Source: Rodentibacter ratti (GTDB lineage Bacteria > Pseudomonadota > Gammaproteobacteria > Enterobacterales > Pasteurellaceae). From it: 64,000 nucleotides of DNA. Below the pieces are notes generated by a model, which saw nothing but the letters and a program-made list of their open reading frames with translations, had not been told where the DNA came from and ran no database searches. Positions 21,895-32,052 of the stretch are shown here, piece by piece (within the stretch, counting starts at the first letter, position 1; each line of letters starts with the position of its first letter). The stretch lies in contig NZ_MLAJ01000004.1 of assembly GCF_002000485.1 (NCBI RefSeq), forward strand, positions 62,001 to 126,000. Direction: 5' to 3'. The position numbers were made by a program, and so were the translations under genes.

Positions 21895-21898
21895 TAAA

Positions 21899-23572
21899 AT
21901 GAAGTTATTTTTAACCCACTCATCCCATATAGGTAAAGCAAAAGCCTATTTATTATGCGAAGTGCTTCGTACATCAGCACAAAAAGCGAGTGTGTCATTA
22001 GTAGAAAATGCTGCAGAAGCTGATGTTGTTTTGGTTGTAGGATCACAATTACCAAGCAATACGGCTTTTGTGGGTAAAAAAGTATGCCTAGTAAGTGAAG
22101 ATGCAGTGATGAATGCGCCGGAAGCGACTCTTTTAAATGCACAAGCAAATGCGGTGGATTATATTGTGCCGGAAAGTGCGGTTAGTTTTGGCGGTGTTTC
22201 CAATGTGAAAAATATTGTTGCCGTTACAGCTTGCCCAACCGGTGTGGCACATACTTTTATGTCTGCAGAAGCGATTGAAGCTTATGCGAAAAAACAGGGT
22301 TGGAATGTAAAAGTAGAAACCCGAGGTCAGGTGGGTGCAGGCAACGAAATTACCCCTGAAGAAGTGGCGACGGCTGATCTTGTTTTTGTGGCAGCAGATA
22401 TTGATGTACCGTTGGACAAATTCAAAGGCAAACCAATGTATCGTACTTCTACCGGTTTAGCCTTGAAGAAAACAGCACAAGAATTTGATAAAGCCTTCAA
22501 AGAAGCTAAAGTGTTCGAAGGCGTGAGCACTAAAGCGGCAAACGCCGAGGAAAATGGCGAGAAAAAAGGCATTTACAAACATTTGATGACAGGTGTATCC
22601 CATATGTTGCCGTTGGTGGTTGCCGGTGGATTATTGATCGCTATTTCATTTATGTTCGGTATTGAAGCCTTTAAAGATGAAACTATTTTCCACGGTTTAC
22701 CAAAAGCCTTGATGGATATTGGCGGTGGTGCGGCATTCCATTTAATGATTGCGGTATTTGCCGGTTATGTGGCATTTTCTATTGCCGACCGCCCGGGGCT
22801 TGCCGTGGGGCTAATTGGCGGTATGCTTGCCACCACTGCCGGCGCGGGGATTTTAGGCGGTATTGTTGCCGGTTTCCTTGCAGGTTATGTGGTGAAAGGG
22901 CTGAATGCCGCCATTAAATTACCGGCAAGTTTAACTTCCCTAAAACCGATTTTAATTCTGCCGCTTTTAGGTTCTCTCATTGTGGGTTTGACGATGATTT
23001 ATGTGATCAATCCGCCGGTTTCACAAGTGATGAATGCGTTGAGCGAATGGTTAAAATCCATGGGTGAGGTGAATGCGCTTGTGTTGGGAACTCTGATCGG
23101 TGCGATGATGTGTATTGATATGGGTGGGCCGGTTAATAAAGCGGCTTATACTTTCTCTGTGGGTATGATCGCCTCACAGGTTTACACGCCTATGGCTGCG
23201 GCAATGGCTGCTGGTATGGTGCCGCCAATCGGTATGGCGATTGCTACTTGGATTGCCCGCAATAAATTTACCGCCAACCAACGGGATGCAGGCAAAGCTT
23301 CTTTTGTGTTAGGGTTATGTTTTATTTCAGAAGGGGCATTACCGTTTGTGGCGGCGGATCCGATTCGTGTGATTATTAGTTCCGTTATTGGTGGTGCAAC
23401 AGCCGGTGCGGTTTCCATGGCTTCGGACATCACATTGCAGGCACCACACGGCGGCTTGTTTGTGATTCCGTTCGTCTCCGAACCTATGCGTTATTTAGCG
23501 GCTATTGCTGCGGGGGCTTTGGTAACCGGTGTGATTTATGCAGTGATTAAACCGAAATCAGCAACGGAATAA
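21899..23572 (+). CDS. fruA: Fructose-specific PTS permease EIIBBC
   Basis: Membrane permease that imports and phosphorylates fructose, 557 residues from the ATG at 21899, four bases after fruK. A degenerate IIB-prime domain (1-95) lacks an active cysteine motif. The working IIB domain (about 103-200) has Cys112 in TACPTGVAHTFMSAEA. From about residue 225 the IIC domain shows eight or more membrane segments and GTLIGAMMCIDMGGPVNKAAY. An uptake signal is at 22174-22182. Confidence 0.96.
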   Translation: MKLFLTHSSHIGKAKAYLLCEVLRTSAQKASVSLVENAAEADVVLVVGSQLPSNTAFVGKKVCLVSEDAVMNAPEATLLNAQANAVDYIVPESAVSFGGVSNVKNIVAVTACPTGVAHTFMSAEAIEAYAKKQGWNVKVETRGQVGAGNEITPEEVATADLVFVAADIDVPLDKFKGKPMYRTSTGLALKKTAQEFDKAFKEAKVFEGVSTKAANAEENGEKKGIYKHLMTGVSHMLPLVVAGGLLIAISFMFGIEAFKDETIFHGLPKALMDIGGGAAFHLMIAVFAGYVAFSIADRPGLAVGLIGGMLATTAGAGILGGIVAGFLAGYVVKGLNAAIKLPASLTSLKPILILPLLGSLIVGLTMIYVINPPVSQVMNALSEWLKSMGEVNALVLGTLIGAMMCIDMGGPVNKAAYTFSVGMIASQVYTPMAAAMAAGMVPPIGMAIATWIARNKFTANQRDAGKASFVLGLCFISEGALPFVAADPIRVIISSVIGGATAGAVSMASDITLQAPHGGLFVIPFVSEPMRYLAAIAAGALVTGVIYAVIKPKSATE

Positions 23573-23580
23573 TCAATTTA

Positions 23581-23667
23581 AAGTGCGGTTAGTTTTTAGG
23601 GTATTTTTAGCGCTATATAGCAAATGTACCAATAAACCAAAAATCTTTGAAAAAATTGACCGCACTT
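23581..23667. repeat. Widely spaced opposed uptake signals after fruA
   Basis: AAGTGCGGT at 23581-23589 and ACCGCACTT at 23659-23667 frame the fruA-sdhE gap. Their 69-base separation makes a simple terminator loop unlikely, although the flanking bases extend the pairing (TTAGTTTTT with AAAAATTGA, imperfectly). Confidence 0.5.
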
Positions 23668-23685
23668 TTATAAACAGAGGGCAAT

Positions 23686-23943
23686 ATGGAAAAATATAAC
23701 AAACTTCGCATTGAATGGGATTGCCGACGGGGAATGTTGGAACTGGATAACATCATTATGCCATTTTATAAACAGCATTTTGATCGCCTTACCGACAATC
23801 AAAAAGAGATATTTATTCGTTTACTTGCCTGCACGGATCTACAACTTTTCTCTTGGTTTTTTAACCGTGGCAAAGCAGATGATACCGAACTGCAAAATAT
23901 GGTGGAATACATTCAAACTATACAAAAAATGCCCTCCACCTAA
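23686..23943 (+). CDS. sdhE: FAD assembly factor SdhE
   Basis: A small (85-residue) protein that helps attach FAD covalently to succinate dehydrogenase and fumarate reductase. The defining RGMLELD motif is at residues 15-21 (RG..E), followed by helices with FDRLTDNQKEIFIRLLACTDLQLFSWF, characteristic of the YgfY/SdhE fold. AGAGGGCA precedes the ATG. It is a likely separate unit, with the sigma-E promoter for the next operon starting 19 bp after it. Confidence 0.92.
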   Translation: MEKYNKLRIEWDCRRGMLELDNIIMPFYKQHFDRLTDNQKEIFIRLLACTDLQLFSWFFNRGKADDTELQNMVEYIQTIQKMPST

Positions 23944-23961
23944 ATTTATTTTTTAACCTTT

Positions 23962-23988
23962 GAACTTTTTAAACTCGCTTATGTCAGA
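23962..23988 (+). promoter_or_regulatory. Sigma-E-type promoter for rpoE-rseA-rseB
   Basis: GAACTT (23962-23967), a 16-bp spacer and TCAGA (23984-23988) match the RpoE consensus GAACTT-N15/16-TCTGA at all but one position. It lies 65 bp before rpoE. This suggests positive autoregulation of the envelope-stress operon, as in E. coli. Confidence 0.7.
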
Positions 23989-24052
23989 TAAAGCAAGTGA
24001 GAGCTTGATGTCTTGAATATTAAGGCGTGTTAGGCATAGCATTAGGAGAAAT

Positions 24053-24628
24053 ATGGCTGAACAGCTAACGGATCAAGCTTTGGTAGAAAGGGTACAACAA
24101 GGCGATAAAAAAGCCTTTAACTTATTGGTTTCGCGTTATCAAAATAAAGTAGCCGGATTACTTACCCGCTACGTTTCGCGTAATGATATTCCTGACGTTG
24201 TGCAGGAATCCTTTATAAAAGCCTATCGTTCCATTGAATCTTTCCGGGGAGATAGTGCGTTCTACACTTGGCTATACAGAATTGCCGTTAATACGGCGAA
24301 AAATTATTTAACGGCACAGGGGCGTCGTCCTCCAAGCGAAGATATTTTAGCGGATGATGCCGAAAATTATGATGTGGGAACTCATCTTCGTGATGTGGAT
24401 ACCCCCGAAAATGAAATGTTATCCGACGAACTGGAAAAAATCGTATTTGATACGATTAATGGTATGCCGGAAGATTTAAAGAGTGCGATTACGCTTCGTG
24501 AATTAGAAGGGTTAAGCTACGAAGATATCGCAGAAATTATGAACTGTCCCGTAGGCACTGTGCGTTCTCGAATTTTCCGTGCGCGTGAAATTATCGAAAA
24601 CAAAATACAACCGCTTATGCAACGTTAA
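24053..24628 (+). CDS. rpoE: RNA polymerase sigma-E factor
   Basis: ECF sigma factor for envelope stress, 191 residues. Region 2 spans about 10-90 (DKKAFNLLVSRYQNKVAGLLTRYV, DVVQESFIKAYRSIESFRGDSAFYTWLYRIAVNTAKNYL); region 4 about 125-188 (LRELEGLSYEDIAEIMNCPVGTVRSRIFRAREII). It is nearly the same length and sequence pattern as E. coli RpoE. TTAGGAGAA before the ATG is a good ribosome-binding site. It is co-transcribed with its anti-sigma factor 17 bp downstream. Confidence 0.97.
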   Translation: MAEQLTDQALVERVQQGDKKAFNLLVSRYQNKVAGLLTRYVSRNDIPDVVQESFIKAYRSIESFRGDSAFYTWLYRIAVNTAKNYLTAQGRRPPSEDILADDAENYDVGTHLRDVDTPENEMLSDELEKIVFDTINGMPEDLKSAITLRELEGLSYEDIAEIMNCPVGTVRSRIFRAREIIENKIQPLMQR

Positions 24629-24645
24629 TAAAGTCGGAGTTTAAA

Positions 24646-25230
24646 ATGCAAAAAGAGTTACTTTCAGCCTATATGGATGGCGAGCAAGTGGATCCAGCAT
24701 TCACAGATGAATTGTGTAAAAATGAATCTTTACGCCAATCTTGGGCTACTTATCATATGGCTCGTGCAGTAATGCGTAAAGAAAGTGCGGTCATTTTGGG
24801 TGCCGATTTTACTGCAAAAATGGCAGATTTGATTGAACATGAAGAAATTGAAAGAGTAGAGATCACCCAATCCCAACCAACACCTGAAGAAGCACAGCGT
24901 TTGCCGTTTATGCATAAATTTAAATCTTTCTTTGCGCCAATGGCACAAATTGCTGTAGCGGCTAGTGTATGTTTAGTGGCGGTGCTTGGTGTACAATCAT
25001 TTAATGCCAAAAATGATGTAAATAATGCGCCGGAAACCCCGATTCTACAAACATTACCGTTTAATAATGCTGTCCAAGAAGTCAGTTATAATGCCCCGGC
25101 TAAAGATGTGGCAACAACCGACCAAATGGAGCAAAAAAATCGCCGTATCGGTGCAATGTTACAAAATTATGAATTACAGCGACGTATGCATGCCGATGCA
25201 TTAAGCGTCGGTAATAACCAGTCAAAATAA
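24646..25230 (+). CDS. rseA: Anti-sigma-E factor RseA
   Basis: Inner-membrane protein that holds RpoE inactive until cut by DegS and RseP. The 194-residue protein has the cytosolic sigma-binding domain (1-90: KELLSAYMDGE, LRQSWATYHMARAVMR), one membrane segment (about 98-118) and a periplasmic tail rich in Gln and Asn. It begins 17 bp after rpoE, preceded by a GGAG. An uptake signal is at 24783-24791. Confidence 0.93.
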   Translation: MQKELLSAYMDGEQVDPAFTDELCKNESLRQSWATYHMARAVMRKESAVILGADFTAKMADLIEHEEIERVEITQSQPTPEEAQRLPFMHKFKSFFAPMAQIAVAASVCLVAVLGVQSFNAKNDVNNAPETPILQTLPFNNAVQEVSYNAPAKDVATTDQMEQKNRRIGAMLQNYELQRRMHADALSVGNNQSK

Positions 25231-25250
25231 TTATTAAATTAAACCAAATG

Positions 25251-25291
25251 AATTCACCACCAATCTCTGCGATGGCATGGTGAATTTTTTT
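25251..25291 (+). terminator. Hairpin/attenuator between rseA and rseB
   Basis: AATTCACCA (25251-25259) pairs perfectly with TGGTGAATT (25278-25286), followed by five more Ts to 25291. The 18-base loop is large. If it terminates partially it would set RseB below RseA; rseB lacks its own clear promoter in the remaining 18 bp. Confidence 0.6.
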
Positions 25292-25309
25292 ATGAATTAT
25301 AAAGAATTT

Positions 25310-26263
25310 ATGAAAAAAAATGTCTTCAAATTGACCGCACTTTTGCTTATGTCTTTGTGTAGTTTTTCTGTTTCTGCAGAAGAACTTTCAGCAAAGAAAA
25401 CGTTAGAAAAAATGGCGAATGCGGTGAATAATCTCAATTACGAAATTGCCTTTGTGCAAACTTCGCCTTCAAATATGGATTCTTTCCGTTATCGCCATAT
25501 CAAACGGGATAACAAAACTTACGCACAACTTGTTACTCTAGACGGTGATCAGCAGGAAATCATTCAACGTGACAATTTGGTGAGCTATTTCCAATTGGAT
25601 TCACGGGCTTTTACATTAAATAGCGGGAGTATTGTCGATGCTTTACCGGCAGTAATTCGCAGCAATTTTGATAAATTAGCGGAAAATTATGATTTTATTC
25701 CCTTGGGGAAAAGCCGTGTTGCCGGACGTTTCGTAGATACCATCCGTATTGTGCCGAAAGATGATTTTCGTTACCAATATTTGGTTTTTGTTGATGAAGA
25801 AAACGGCTTATTATTGCGTGGCGATATGCTTGACAGAGATGGTAAATTACTTGATCAGTTCCGCGTAGTAACCCTTTATATTGACGATCGCTTAAAAGGA
25901 TTAACGGAGTATTTAAGTAAGGTTTCCATGCCGCCATTATTAAACGAAACGCAAAATGCGGTTTCTTCTCTAAATTGGAAACCAAGCTGGTTGCCAAAAG
26001 GGTTTGAAAGCCTGCGCCACAGCCAAGATTTATTTGACGGAGAAACGATTGATAGCACTTTATTTAGTGATGGGTTGTTTACTTTTACGCTCTATGTCAC
26101 CAAAGCGGAAAGTCAGCAGTTAAATCCTGATCAAGCTTGGAAACAAGGCGAATATACCCTGTATAGTGAGGTAGTCGGCGATAAAGAAATCACCTTTATC
26201 GGACAATTGCCTATTGCTACAGCCAAGCGAATTGTGCAGGAAGTGAAGTTTTCCGGTAATTAA
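25310..26263 (+). CDS. rseB: Sigma-E regulator RseB
   Basis: Periplasmic protein that shields RseA from DegS and senses mislocalised lipopolysaccharide or lipoproteins. The 317-residue protein starts at ATG 25310, which begins a clean signal peptide (cleavage after VSA, residue 23); two in-frame ATGs upstream would lengthen it pointlessly and overlap the hairpin. MucB/RseB N-terminal domain about 25-200 and C-terminal domain about 215-315. The uptake signal 25334-25342 encodes LTAL of the signal peptide. No rseC follows. Confidence 0.93.
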   Translation: MKKNVFKLTALLLMSLCSFSVSAEELSAKKTLEKMANAVNNLNYEIAFVQTSPSNMDSFRYRHIKRDNKTYAQLVTLDGDQQEIIQRDNLVSYFQLDSRAFTLNSGSIVDALPAVIRSNFDKLAENYDFIPLGKSRVAGRFVDTIRIVPKDDFRYQYLVFVDEENGLLLRGDMLDRDGKLLDQFRVVTLYIDDRLKGLTEYLSKVSMPPLLNETQNAVSSLNWKPSWLPKGFESLRHSQDLFDGETIDSTLFSDGLFTFTLYVTKAESQQLNPDQAWKQGEYTLYSEVVGDKEITFIGQLPIATAKRIVQEVKFSGN

Positions 26264-26294
26264 AAAAGTGCGGTTGATTTTAACCGCATTTTTT
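26262..26294. terminator. Terminator after rseB
   Basis: AAAGTGCGGTT (26265-26275) and AACCGCATTTTTT (from 26282) form an 8-to-9-bp stem with a short loop and T-run. The left arm is a full uptake signal and the right arm is a degenerate one (GCATT for GCACT). Confidence 0.8.
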
Positions 26295-26399
26295 ATATCT
26301 TATAGTAATTAAAGTTTTGTAAAAAACCTTCAAACCCTTTAAGTTTAGGGTAAACTAGTGCCATTAATTGTTATTTTTATTATATTTAGCGAATTAAAA

Positions 26400-28136
26400 A
26401 TGAAAAAATCCCCTCTCAAACTGACCGCTCTTTTGTTGTTTTTTCCGGCATTTTCTGCATTTGCAGAACAAACCGTGGATATTGAAATTCGTGGTATTCG
26501 GGGGGAAAGAGCAATTCGCAATACGGAACTTAATGTTGAGCTAATTAATAAAGAAGAAATGGATGGCTCCGACCGTTATAAACAACTGGTTACGGAGGCT
26601 GTTGATAAAGGCTTGCGTGTATTTGGTTATTATGATTCTTCCGTCACCTTTGAGTTAAAGAAGCGTAAAACCGGGCGTGATTTGTTGATCGCTCATGTCA
26701 AACCGGGAGAGCCAAGCAGAATTGCCGGTGCGGATGTTAAAATTGAGGGTGAAGCGGCGCAGGATGAGAATTTTCAGGCATTACGCAAAAATTTGCCCAA
26801 AGAGGGCGAATTGGTCGAGCACCAAAAATATAGTGATTATAAAAGCAGTGTTTCTACTCTAGCCCTCGCGCGTGGCTATTTGGACGGGACATTTACCGTT
26901 TCCCGTTTAGAAATCAGCCCGGAAACCCATCAAGCTTGGTGGCGTATGTTGTTCGACAGTGGTGTGCGTTATCGTTATGGCGAGATTAAATTCAGTCGTT
27001 CACAAATCCGTGAAGATTATCTACAAAATATGTTGAAGATTCGGACCGGTGATCCTTATTTATTGAGCCAACTTTCCGGATTGACCAATGATTTCTCTTC
27101 CACCGGCTGGTTCAGTTCCGTTTTGTTACAACCGCATGTGGATGAGCAAAATAAAGTGGTTAATTTAGAAGTATTGTTGAATCCGCGTAAGAAAAATGCC
27201 ATGGAGCTTGGTATCGGATTTGCCACGGATACCGGCCCGCATTTGCAAATTGGTTGGACAAAACCCTGGATCAATAATCGTGGACATAGTTTCCGTACTA
27301 ATCTTTATGTTTCTTCTCCGAAGCAAACCCTTGAGGCTTCCTACAAAATTCCGCTATTAAAAAATCCATTGAATTATTATTACGAATTTTCCGGCGGCTT
27401 GGAAAATGAGGATAAAAATGATACCAAAACCACCGCCGTTACTTTAGCCGGGTTGCGTTATTGGAATAATGATGAAGGTTGGCAATATTTTGCCGGAGTG
27501 CGGGTGCGTTATGATAAATTTACCCAGGCGGATATTAACGATAAAACCCTTTTGGTTTATCCAACCGGTGGGGTGAATCGCACCCGTTTACGGGGCGGAA
27601 TGTTCCCAACTTGGGGTGATTCACAGAAAATTACCGTTGATGTCGCTTACAAAGGGCTGCTTTCCGATGTAAGTTTTTTTAAAGTGCAAGCTTCAACGGG
27701 TTGGATTCGTACTTATGCGGAAAATCACCGTTTTCTGACCCGTGCCGAAATCGGCTATTTACATACTAAAGATATTAATAAAATTCCGCCGACATTACGT
27801 TTTTTTGCCGGTGGCGATCGTAGTGTGCGTGGTTACGGCTATAAAAAGATTTCCCCGAAAGATCATAATAACAAACTCGTAGGCGGCTCCCGTTTGCTTA
27901 CAGGATCTTTTGAATATCAATACCAAGTTTATCCTTCTTGGTGGGGGGCTACCTTTGTGGATGCAGGGCTTGCGGCAAATCGTTTTAGCAATGAAGAATT
28001 GCGCTATGGTGCGGGTGTCGGTGTGCGCTGGGCATCCCCGGTCGGTGCGATTAAATTTGATATTGCGACCCCGATTCGTGACAAAGACAACAGTAAAAAC
28101 ATTCAATTCTACATCGGTTTAGGTACAGAAATTTAG
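26400..28136 (+). CDS. tamA: Translocation and assembly module protein TamA
   Basis: Outer-membrane Omp85-family protein working with TamB in envelope assembly. The 578-residue protein starts at ATG 26400 with a signal peptide (about 1-22, cleaved after AFA). Three POTRA domains occupy about 25-260 and a 16-strand BamA-type barrel the rest. The L6 VRGYG motif is present as [13 protein letters not shown], and the final strand is ...[11 protein letters not shown]. An upstream in-frame GTG at 26358 would spoil the signal peptide. It is co-oriented with tamB 8 bp downstream. Confidence 0.95.
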   Translation: MKKSPLKLTALLLFFPAFSAFAEQTVDIEIRGIRGERAIRNTELNVELINKEEMDGSDRYKQLVTEAVDKGLRVFGYYDSSVTFELKKRKTGRDLLIAHVKPGEPSRIAGADVKIEGEAAQDENFQALRKNLPKEGELVEHQKYSDYKSSVSTLALARGYLDGTFTVSRLEISPETHQAWWRMLFDSGVRYRYGEIKFSRSQIREDYLQNMLKIRTGDPYLLSQLSGLTNDFSSTGWFSSVLLQPHVDEQNKVVNLEVLLNPRKKNAMELGIGFATDTGPHLQIGWTKPWINNRGHSFRTNLYVSSPKQTLEASYKIPLLKNPLNYYYEFSGGLENEDKNDTKTTAVTLAGLRYWNNDEGWQYFAGVRVRYDKFTQADINDKTLLVYPTGGVNRTRLRGGMFPTWGDSQKITVDVAYKGLLSDVSFFKVQASTGWIRTYAENHRFLTRAEIGYLHTKDINKIPPTLRFFAGGDRSVRGYGYKKISPKDHNNKLVGGSRLLTGSFEYQYQVYPSWWGATFVDAGLAANRFSNEELRYGAGVGVRWASPVGAIKFDIATPIRDKDNSKNIQFYIGLGTEI

Positions 28137-28144
28137 GTAAAATC

Positions 28145-31100
28145 ATGTCAGAACAAGAAATCAAACAAGTGGAAGAAACGCCATCTCAGCCTAAATTAAA
28201 GAAGAAAAAAACTTGCTTACGTAAAGCCTTGTGTGTGGGAAGTGCGGTCATTTTTGTACCTGTTTTTGCCCTTGTGGGAACACTCTCTTTTGATGCGGGG
28301 CAAAGAAGCCTCATTCAGTTGGCAGATAAACTGCTTGATGAGCTTTCCATTGAACATATTGAAGGGGGGCTTCAACAAGGCTTAATTTTACAAAACGTGC
28401 GTTATCAAGCGGCAGGTATTGATAGCCAAATTGCTCAAGCACGCTTACAACTAGACTTTAGTTGTTTGCTTTCCCGCAAAATTTGTGTGGAAGATATTTC
28501 CATAAAATCTCCTGATATTTTAATCGACACATCAAAATTACCCCCTTCAGAACCTCGGCAAACTGAAAATAGTGAGATGGAAAAAGTGAATTTGCCGATA
28601 AGTCTTGATGTGAAAAATGTGACGGTGGAAGCTCTTAATCTTCAACTTGACCAAACGAATATTGCCCTTGAACGTTTTCAAAGTGCGGTCAGTTTAAATA
28701 ATGAATCGGGTTTGACCTTAGCGCCCACGGAATTTAATACACTTAACGTAACAACCGTTCAGCTCAACAAGACAGAAAAACCGGTTGAACCGAAGAATAC
28801 TCAACCGGTGGATTGGGATGCGATTGAACAAAATCTCACTCCGGCATTTTTAGGCAATTTAAATGAAGTGAATTTACCCTTTGATATTCATATCCCAAGC
28901 CTTGTTGCGAAGGATTGGCAATATGTCTCTCAAAACGAACAATCTGAAGAGCTACAACGCATTACTTTGTCGGATTTGATTTTACAAGCCGATGCCACCG
29001 GGCATGATGTTCAGCTCAAGAAACTGGCTTTAGAAAGCTCCTTAGGCAATTTAACTTCACAGGGTTCATTGCGGCTTAATGATGATTTTCCGGTGGATTT
29101 GACCCTGACTTCCGAACTGAATGCCATTCAATCTGCAGGAAAAGAAATTCTTCCTAAAAGTGATGTGAAATTTTCCCTTGCCGGATCATTGAAAAAAACA
29201 ACCGCTCTTTCTCTTACAACAAAAGGCGTACTGGATGCAAAATTAGATGCTGAGGTGAAATTGGCGGAAGAGAAAATGCCGTTGAATCTCACCTTAAAAG
29301 CCGCTAAAGGGCAATATGCTTTTGCAGAGGGATTGCCGCCGCTTAAATTGAATGATGTCGCCCTGAAATTAAGCGGTGATTTACTGAATTATCGTGCGGA
29401 ACTTGAGGGTAAAGTTGAAGGCATGGAGCATATTCCCTCCACTCATTTAACCCTTGATGCAGCAGGTAAATTATACGAAGTAAACATCAATCAATTAGAC
29501 CTTGCCGCACTTGACGGTACAGCGAAATTGAGCGGATCGGCAAGCTGGAAATACGGTGTGAAATGGAACGTAGAGACGGATCTAAATAAAATGAGTATCC
29601 GTCCCTATGTCCCTACAATGCCGGCGGTGCTGTCCGGTAAATTGGCTGTGTCGGGGGCTGCCGGGAGTGCCGGTTGGCATGTGGATATACCTAAGTTAGA
29701 TTTAAGTGGTACGCTTTCTAATCGTCCGCTAAGTTTGAAAGGTAACCTGATTTTAAGTGATAAAGTATTGCTCAATACCCCCGAACTTTTGCTGAATTAT
29801 GGGGATAATCGGATTTACGCCAAGGGCATATTGAGTGAGCAATCTGACTTGGCATTGGATATTAATGCACCCAATTTACGTGGGTTGTATGGTGATTTGT
29901 CGGGGTCTGTGATTGGAAAAGCTGCAATAAAAGGCAAATTTAACGAACCGAATGTAACCCTTGATCTCAATACTCAAAATCTTCATTGGCAAACCTTAAA
30001 TATTGCCAGCGCAGCGGTTAAAGGTAATCTGTCCAGTGCACCATTACTGAAAGGCGATTTGAGCGTAAAGGGCGACAATATTCGCTATGCTGATTCGGTG
30101 AAAATGCGTTCTGTCGATTTAACGTTTTCCGGTGATGAAAAAAATCACAAGTTGGTTTTAGCCTCTCAAGGTGAACCTGCTGCGGCGAATTTGCAAATCG
30201 TCGGGAATTTTGACCGCACTTCTCAAAAATGGCAAGGTAGTCTGAGCCAGGTAAAAATTGATACGCCGATCGGTGAGGTAAAATCGAATCAATCTATCCC
30301 AGTTACTTATGATAATAAAAAAACACAGGTTTCAGTTGGAGCACATTGTTGGATAAATACGGACGTAGATTTGTGTTTTCCACAAACTTTTACTGCCGGT
30401 ACAAATGGCGAAATTCCGTTTAATGTAAAGCGCATTAATTTGAATTTGGTGAATAAATTTACTCAGCAAGATAGCTTAAAAGGTCAGCTTCAAAGTGAAG
30501 GAAAAGTCGCGTGGTTTGCTGATAAACCGTTCGTTTTAAAGGTTGCTTTAAGCGGTGACAATCTTGGTATTACGCAAAAGTTGGATTATCGTACCTTTAA
30601 GTTGAATATTCCTAAATTGGCACTCAATGCGGATATTCAAAATAATAATTTAACATTAAAATCTGACATCAATGTGCAAAATCAAGGCCGTATTTATACG
30701 GATTTAAAATTAAATGATTTAAGCGGGGCACGTCATCTTGGTGGAACATTCAATATTGAGCGTTTGAATTTAGCATTAGTAAATCAGCTATTTGGTAATG
30801 GTGAAAGTATTAATGGCGAAATTACCTCCACACTCACATTGGCGGGAAATCTTGAAAAACCGCTATTGAATGGGCATTTTGATGTTCGTAATATGAAAAG
30901 TAAACTGAAAATGCTCCCTTTTGAAGTCACCAATGGTGATATTGCCATTCGGTTTAACGGAACAAATTCGACTCTGAAAGGTAATGTGCAAACGCCGGAA
31001 GGACGTTTAACGATGACCGGTCACGCAAATTGGGCAAATTTAGCCAATTGGAACACGGAAGTGCGGGCAGAAACAGAGAATTTTAAGCTTGATTTACCTT

Positions 31101-32041
31101 CTATGGGTAAACTCCGCCTTTCTGCCAATGTATTGGCCAAAGCAACGCCTAAACTACTAGAAGTATCAGGTGATGTGGCGATACCATGGGCACGTATTAA
31201 AGTAGATTCCTTGCCGGATAATGCAGAACCGGTGAGTGAAGATGAAGTTATTTTAAACGGGCCACGAAAAAGCAAAGAGGAGATAATTAACCGTGAATTT
31301 GCTTCCACCACCCAATCCGGTATGCAAATTCGATCTGATTTAAAAATCAAGATTGGCGATGATGTGCATTTTGATGCCTATGGTTTCAAATCTAATTTGG
31401 AAGGTTTGCTTTCTGTGAAACAAGAAAAAGGACGATTGGGATTATACGGGCAAATAGACTTGAAAAATGGACGTTATGCTTCTTTTGGACAAGACTTACT
31501 TATTCGAAAAGGGCAAATTAATTTCGCCGGTTTACCCTCTCAACCTATGCTAAATATTGAGGCGATCCGTAATCCGGAGGCTATGGAAGACAGCAATATC
31601 ACCGCCGGTGTCAAAGTGGTGGGTGTGGCAACCAATCCGGAAGTGACGGTATTCTCAAACCCGAGTAAACCGCAAGATCAGGCGCTTTCCTATTTATTAA
31701 CGGGGCGTTCTTTGGAAGATAGTGGACAAGCGGGAAGTGGCGGTTCTGTGGGGGCTGCACTGCTTGGCATGGGCTTGGCGAAAAGTGGTAAACTGGTGGG
31801 CGGCATCGGCGAAGCCTTTGGAATTCAAGATTTGAATCTCGGCACTGCCGGTGTAGGCGACAGTTCTAAAGTGCAAGTAAGCGGTAATATCGGTAAACGA
31901 TTGCAGGTGAAATATGGCGTAGGTTTATTTGATGGTTTAGCGGAAGTTACCTTGCGTTATCGTTTGCTCCCACAACTGTATTTTCAATCTGTTTCCGGTA
32001 CAAACCAAGTATTTGATTTACTTTACCAATTTGAATTTTAG
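28145..32041 (+). CDS. tamB: Translocation and assembly module protein TamB
   Basis: A 1298-residue AsmA-like bridge protein. An N-terminal membrane anchor (about 30-52) is preceded by a Lys-rich cytosolic stretch. The long middle consists of repeating beta segments forming a hydrophobic groove. The C-terminal DUF490/TamB domain (about 960-1298) ends in the barrel-like motif YQFEF with terminal Phe. TamB-type proteins are implicated in phospholipid transport between membranes and in barrel assembly with TamA. Uptake signals lie at 28240, 28681 and 30213. Confidence 0.95.
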   Translation: MSEQEIKQVEETPSQPKLKKKKTCLRKALCVGSAVIFVPVFALVGTLSFDAGQRSLIQLADKLLDELSIEHIEGGLQQGLILQNVRYQAAGIDSQIAQARLQLDFSCLLSRKICVEDISIKSPDILIDTSKLPPSEPRQTENSEMEKVNLPISLDVKNVTVEALNLQLDQTNIALERFQSAVSLNNESGLTLAPTEFNTLNVTTVQLNKTEKPVEPKNTQPVDWDAIEQNLTPAFLGNLNEVNLPFDIHIPSLVAKDWQYVSQNEQSEELQRITLSDLILQADATGHDVQLKKLALESSLGNLTSQGSLRLNDDFPVDLTLTSELNAIQSAGKEILPKSDVKFSLAGSLKKTTALSLTTKGVLDAKLDAEVKLAEEKMPLNLTLKAAKGQYAFAEGLPPLKLNDVALKLSGDLLNYRAELEGKVEGMEHIPSTHLTLDAAGKLYEVNINQLDLAALDGTAKLSGSASWKYGVKWNVETDLNKMSIRPYVPTMPAVLSGKLAVSGAAGSAGWHVDIPKLDLSGTLSNRPLSLKGNLILSDKVLLNTPELLLNYGDNRIYAKGILSEQSDLALDINAPNLRGLYGDLSGSVIGKAAIKGKFNEPNVTLDLNTQNLHWQTLNIASAAVKGNLSSAPLLKGDLSVKGDNIRYADSVKMRSVDLTFSGDEKNHKLVLASQGEPAAANLQIVGNFDRTSQKWQGSLSQVKIDTPIGEVKSNQSIPVTYDNKKTQVSVGAHCWINTDVDLCFPQTFTAGTNGEIPFNVKRINLNLVNKFTQQDSLKGQLQSEGKVAWFADKPFVLKVALSGDNLGITQKLDYRTFKLNIPKLALNADIQNNNLTLKSDINVQNQGRIYTDLKLNDLSGARHLGGTFNIERLNLALVNQLFGNGESINGEITSTLTLAGNLEKPLLNGHFDVRNMKSKLKMLPFEVTNGDIAIRFNGTNSTLKGNVQTPEGRLTMTGHANWANLANWNTEVRAETENFKLDLPSMGKLRLSANVLAKATPKLLEVSGDVAIPWARIKVDSLPDNAEPVSEDEVILNGPRKSKEEIINREFASTTQSGMQIRSDLKIKIGDDVHFDAYGFKSNLEGLLSVKQEKGRLGLYGQIDLKNGRYASFGQDLLIRKGQINFAGLPSQPMLNIEAIRNPEAMEDSNITAGVKVVGVATNPEVTVFSNPSKPQDQALSYLLTGRSLEDSGQAGSGGSVGAALLGMGLAKSGKLVGGIGEAFGIQDLNLGTAGVGDSSKVQVSGNIGKRLQVKYGVGLFDGLAEVTLRYRLLPQLYFQSVSGTNQVFDLLYQFEF

Positions 32042-32052
32042 GAATAATTTTT

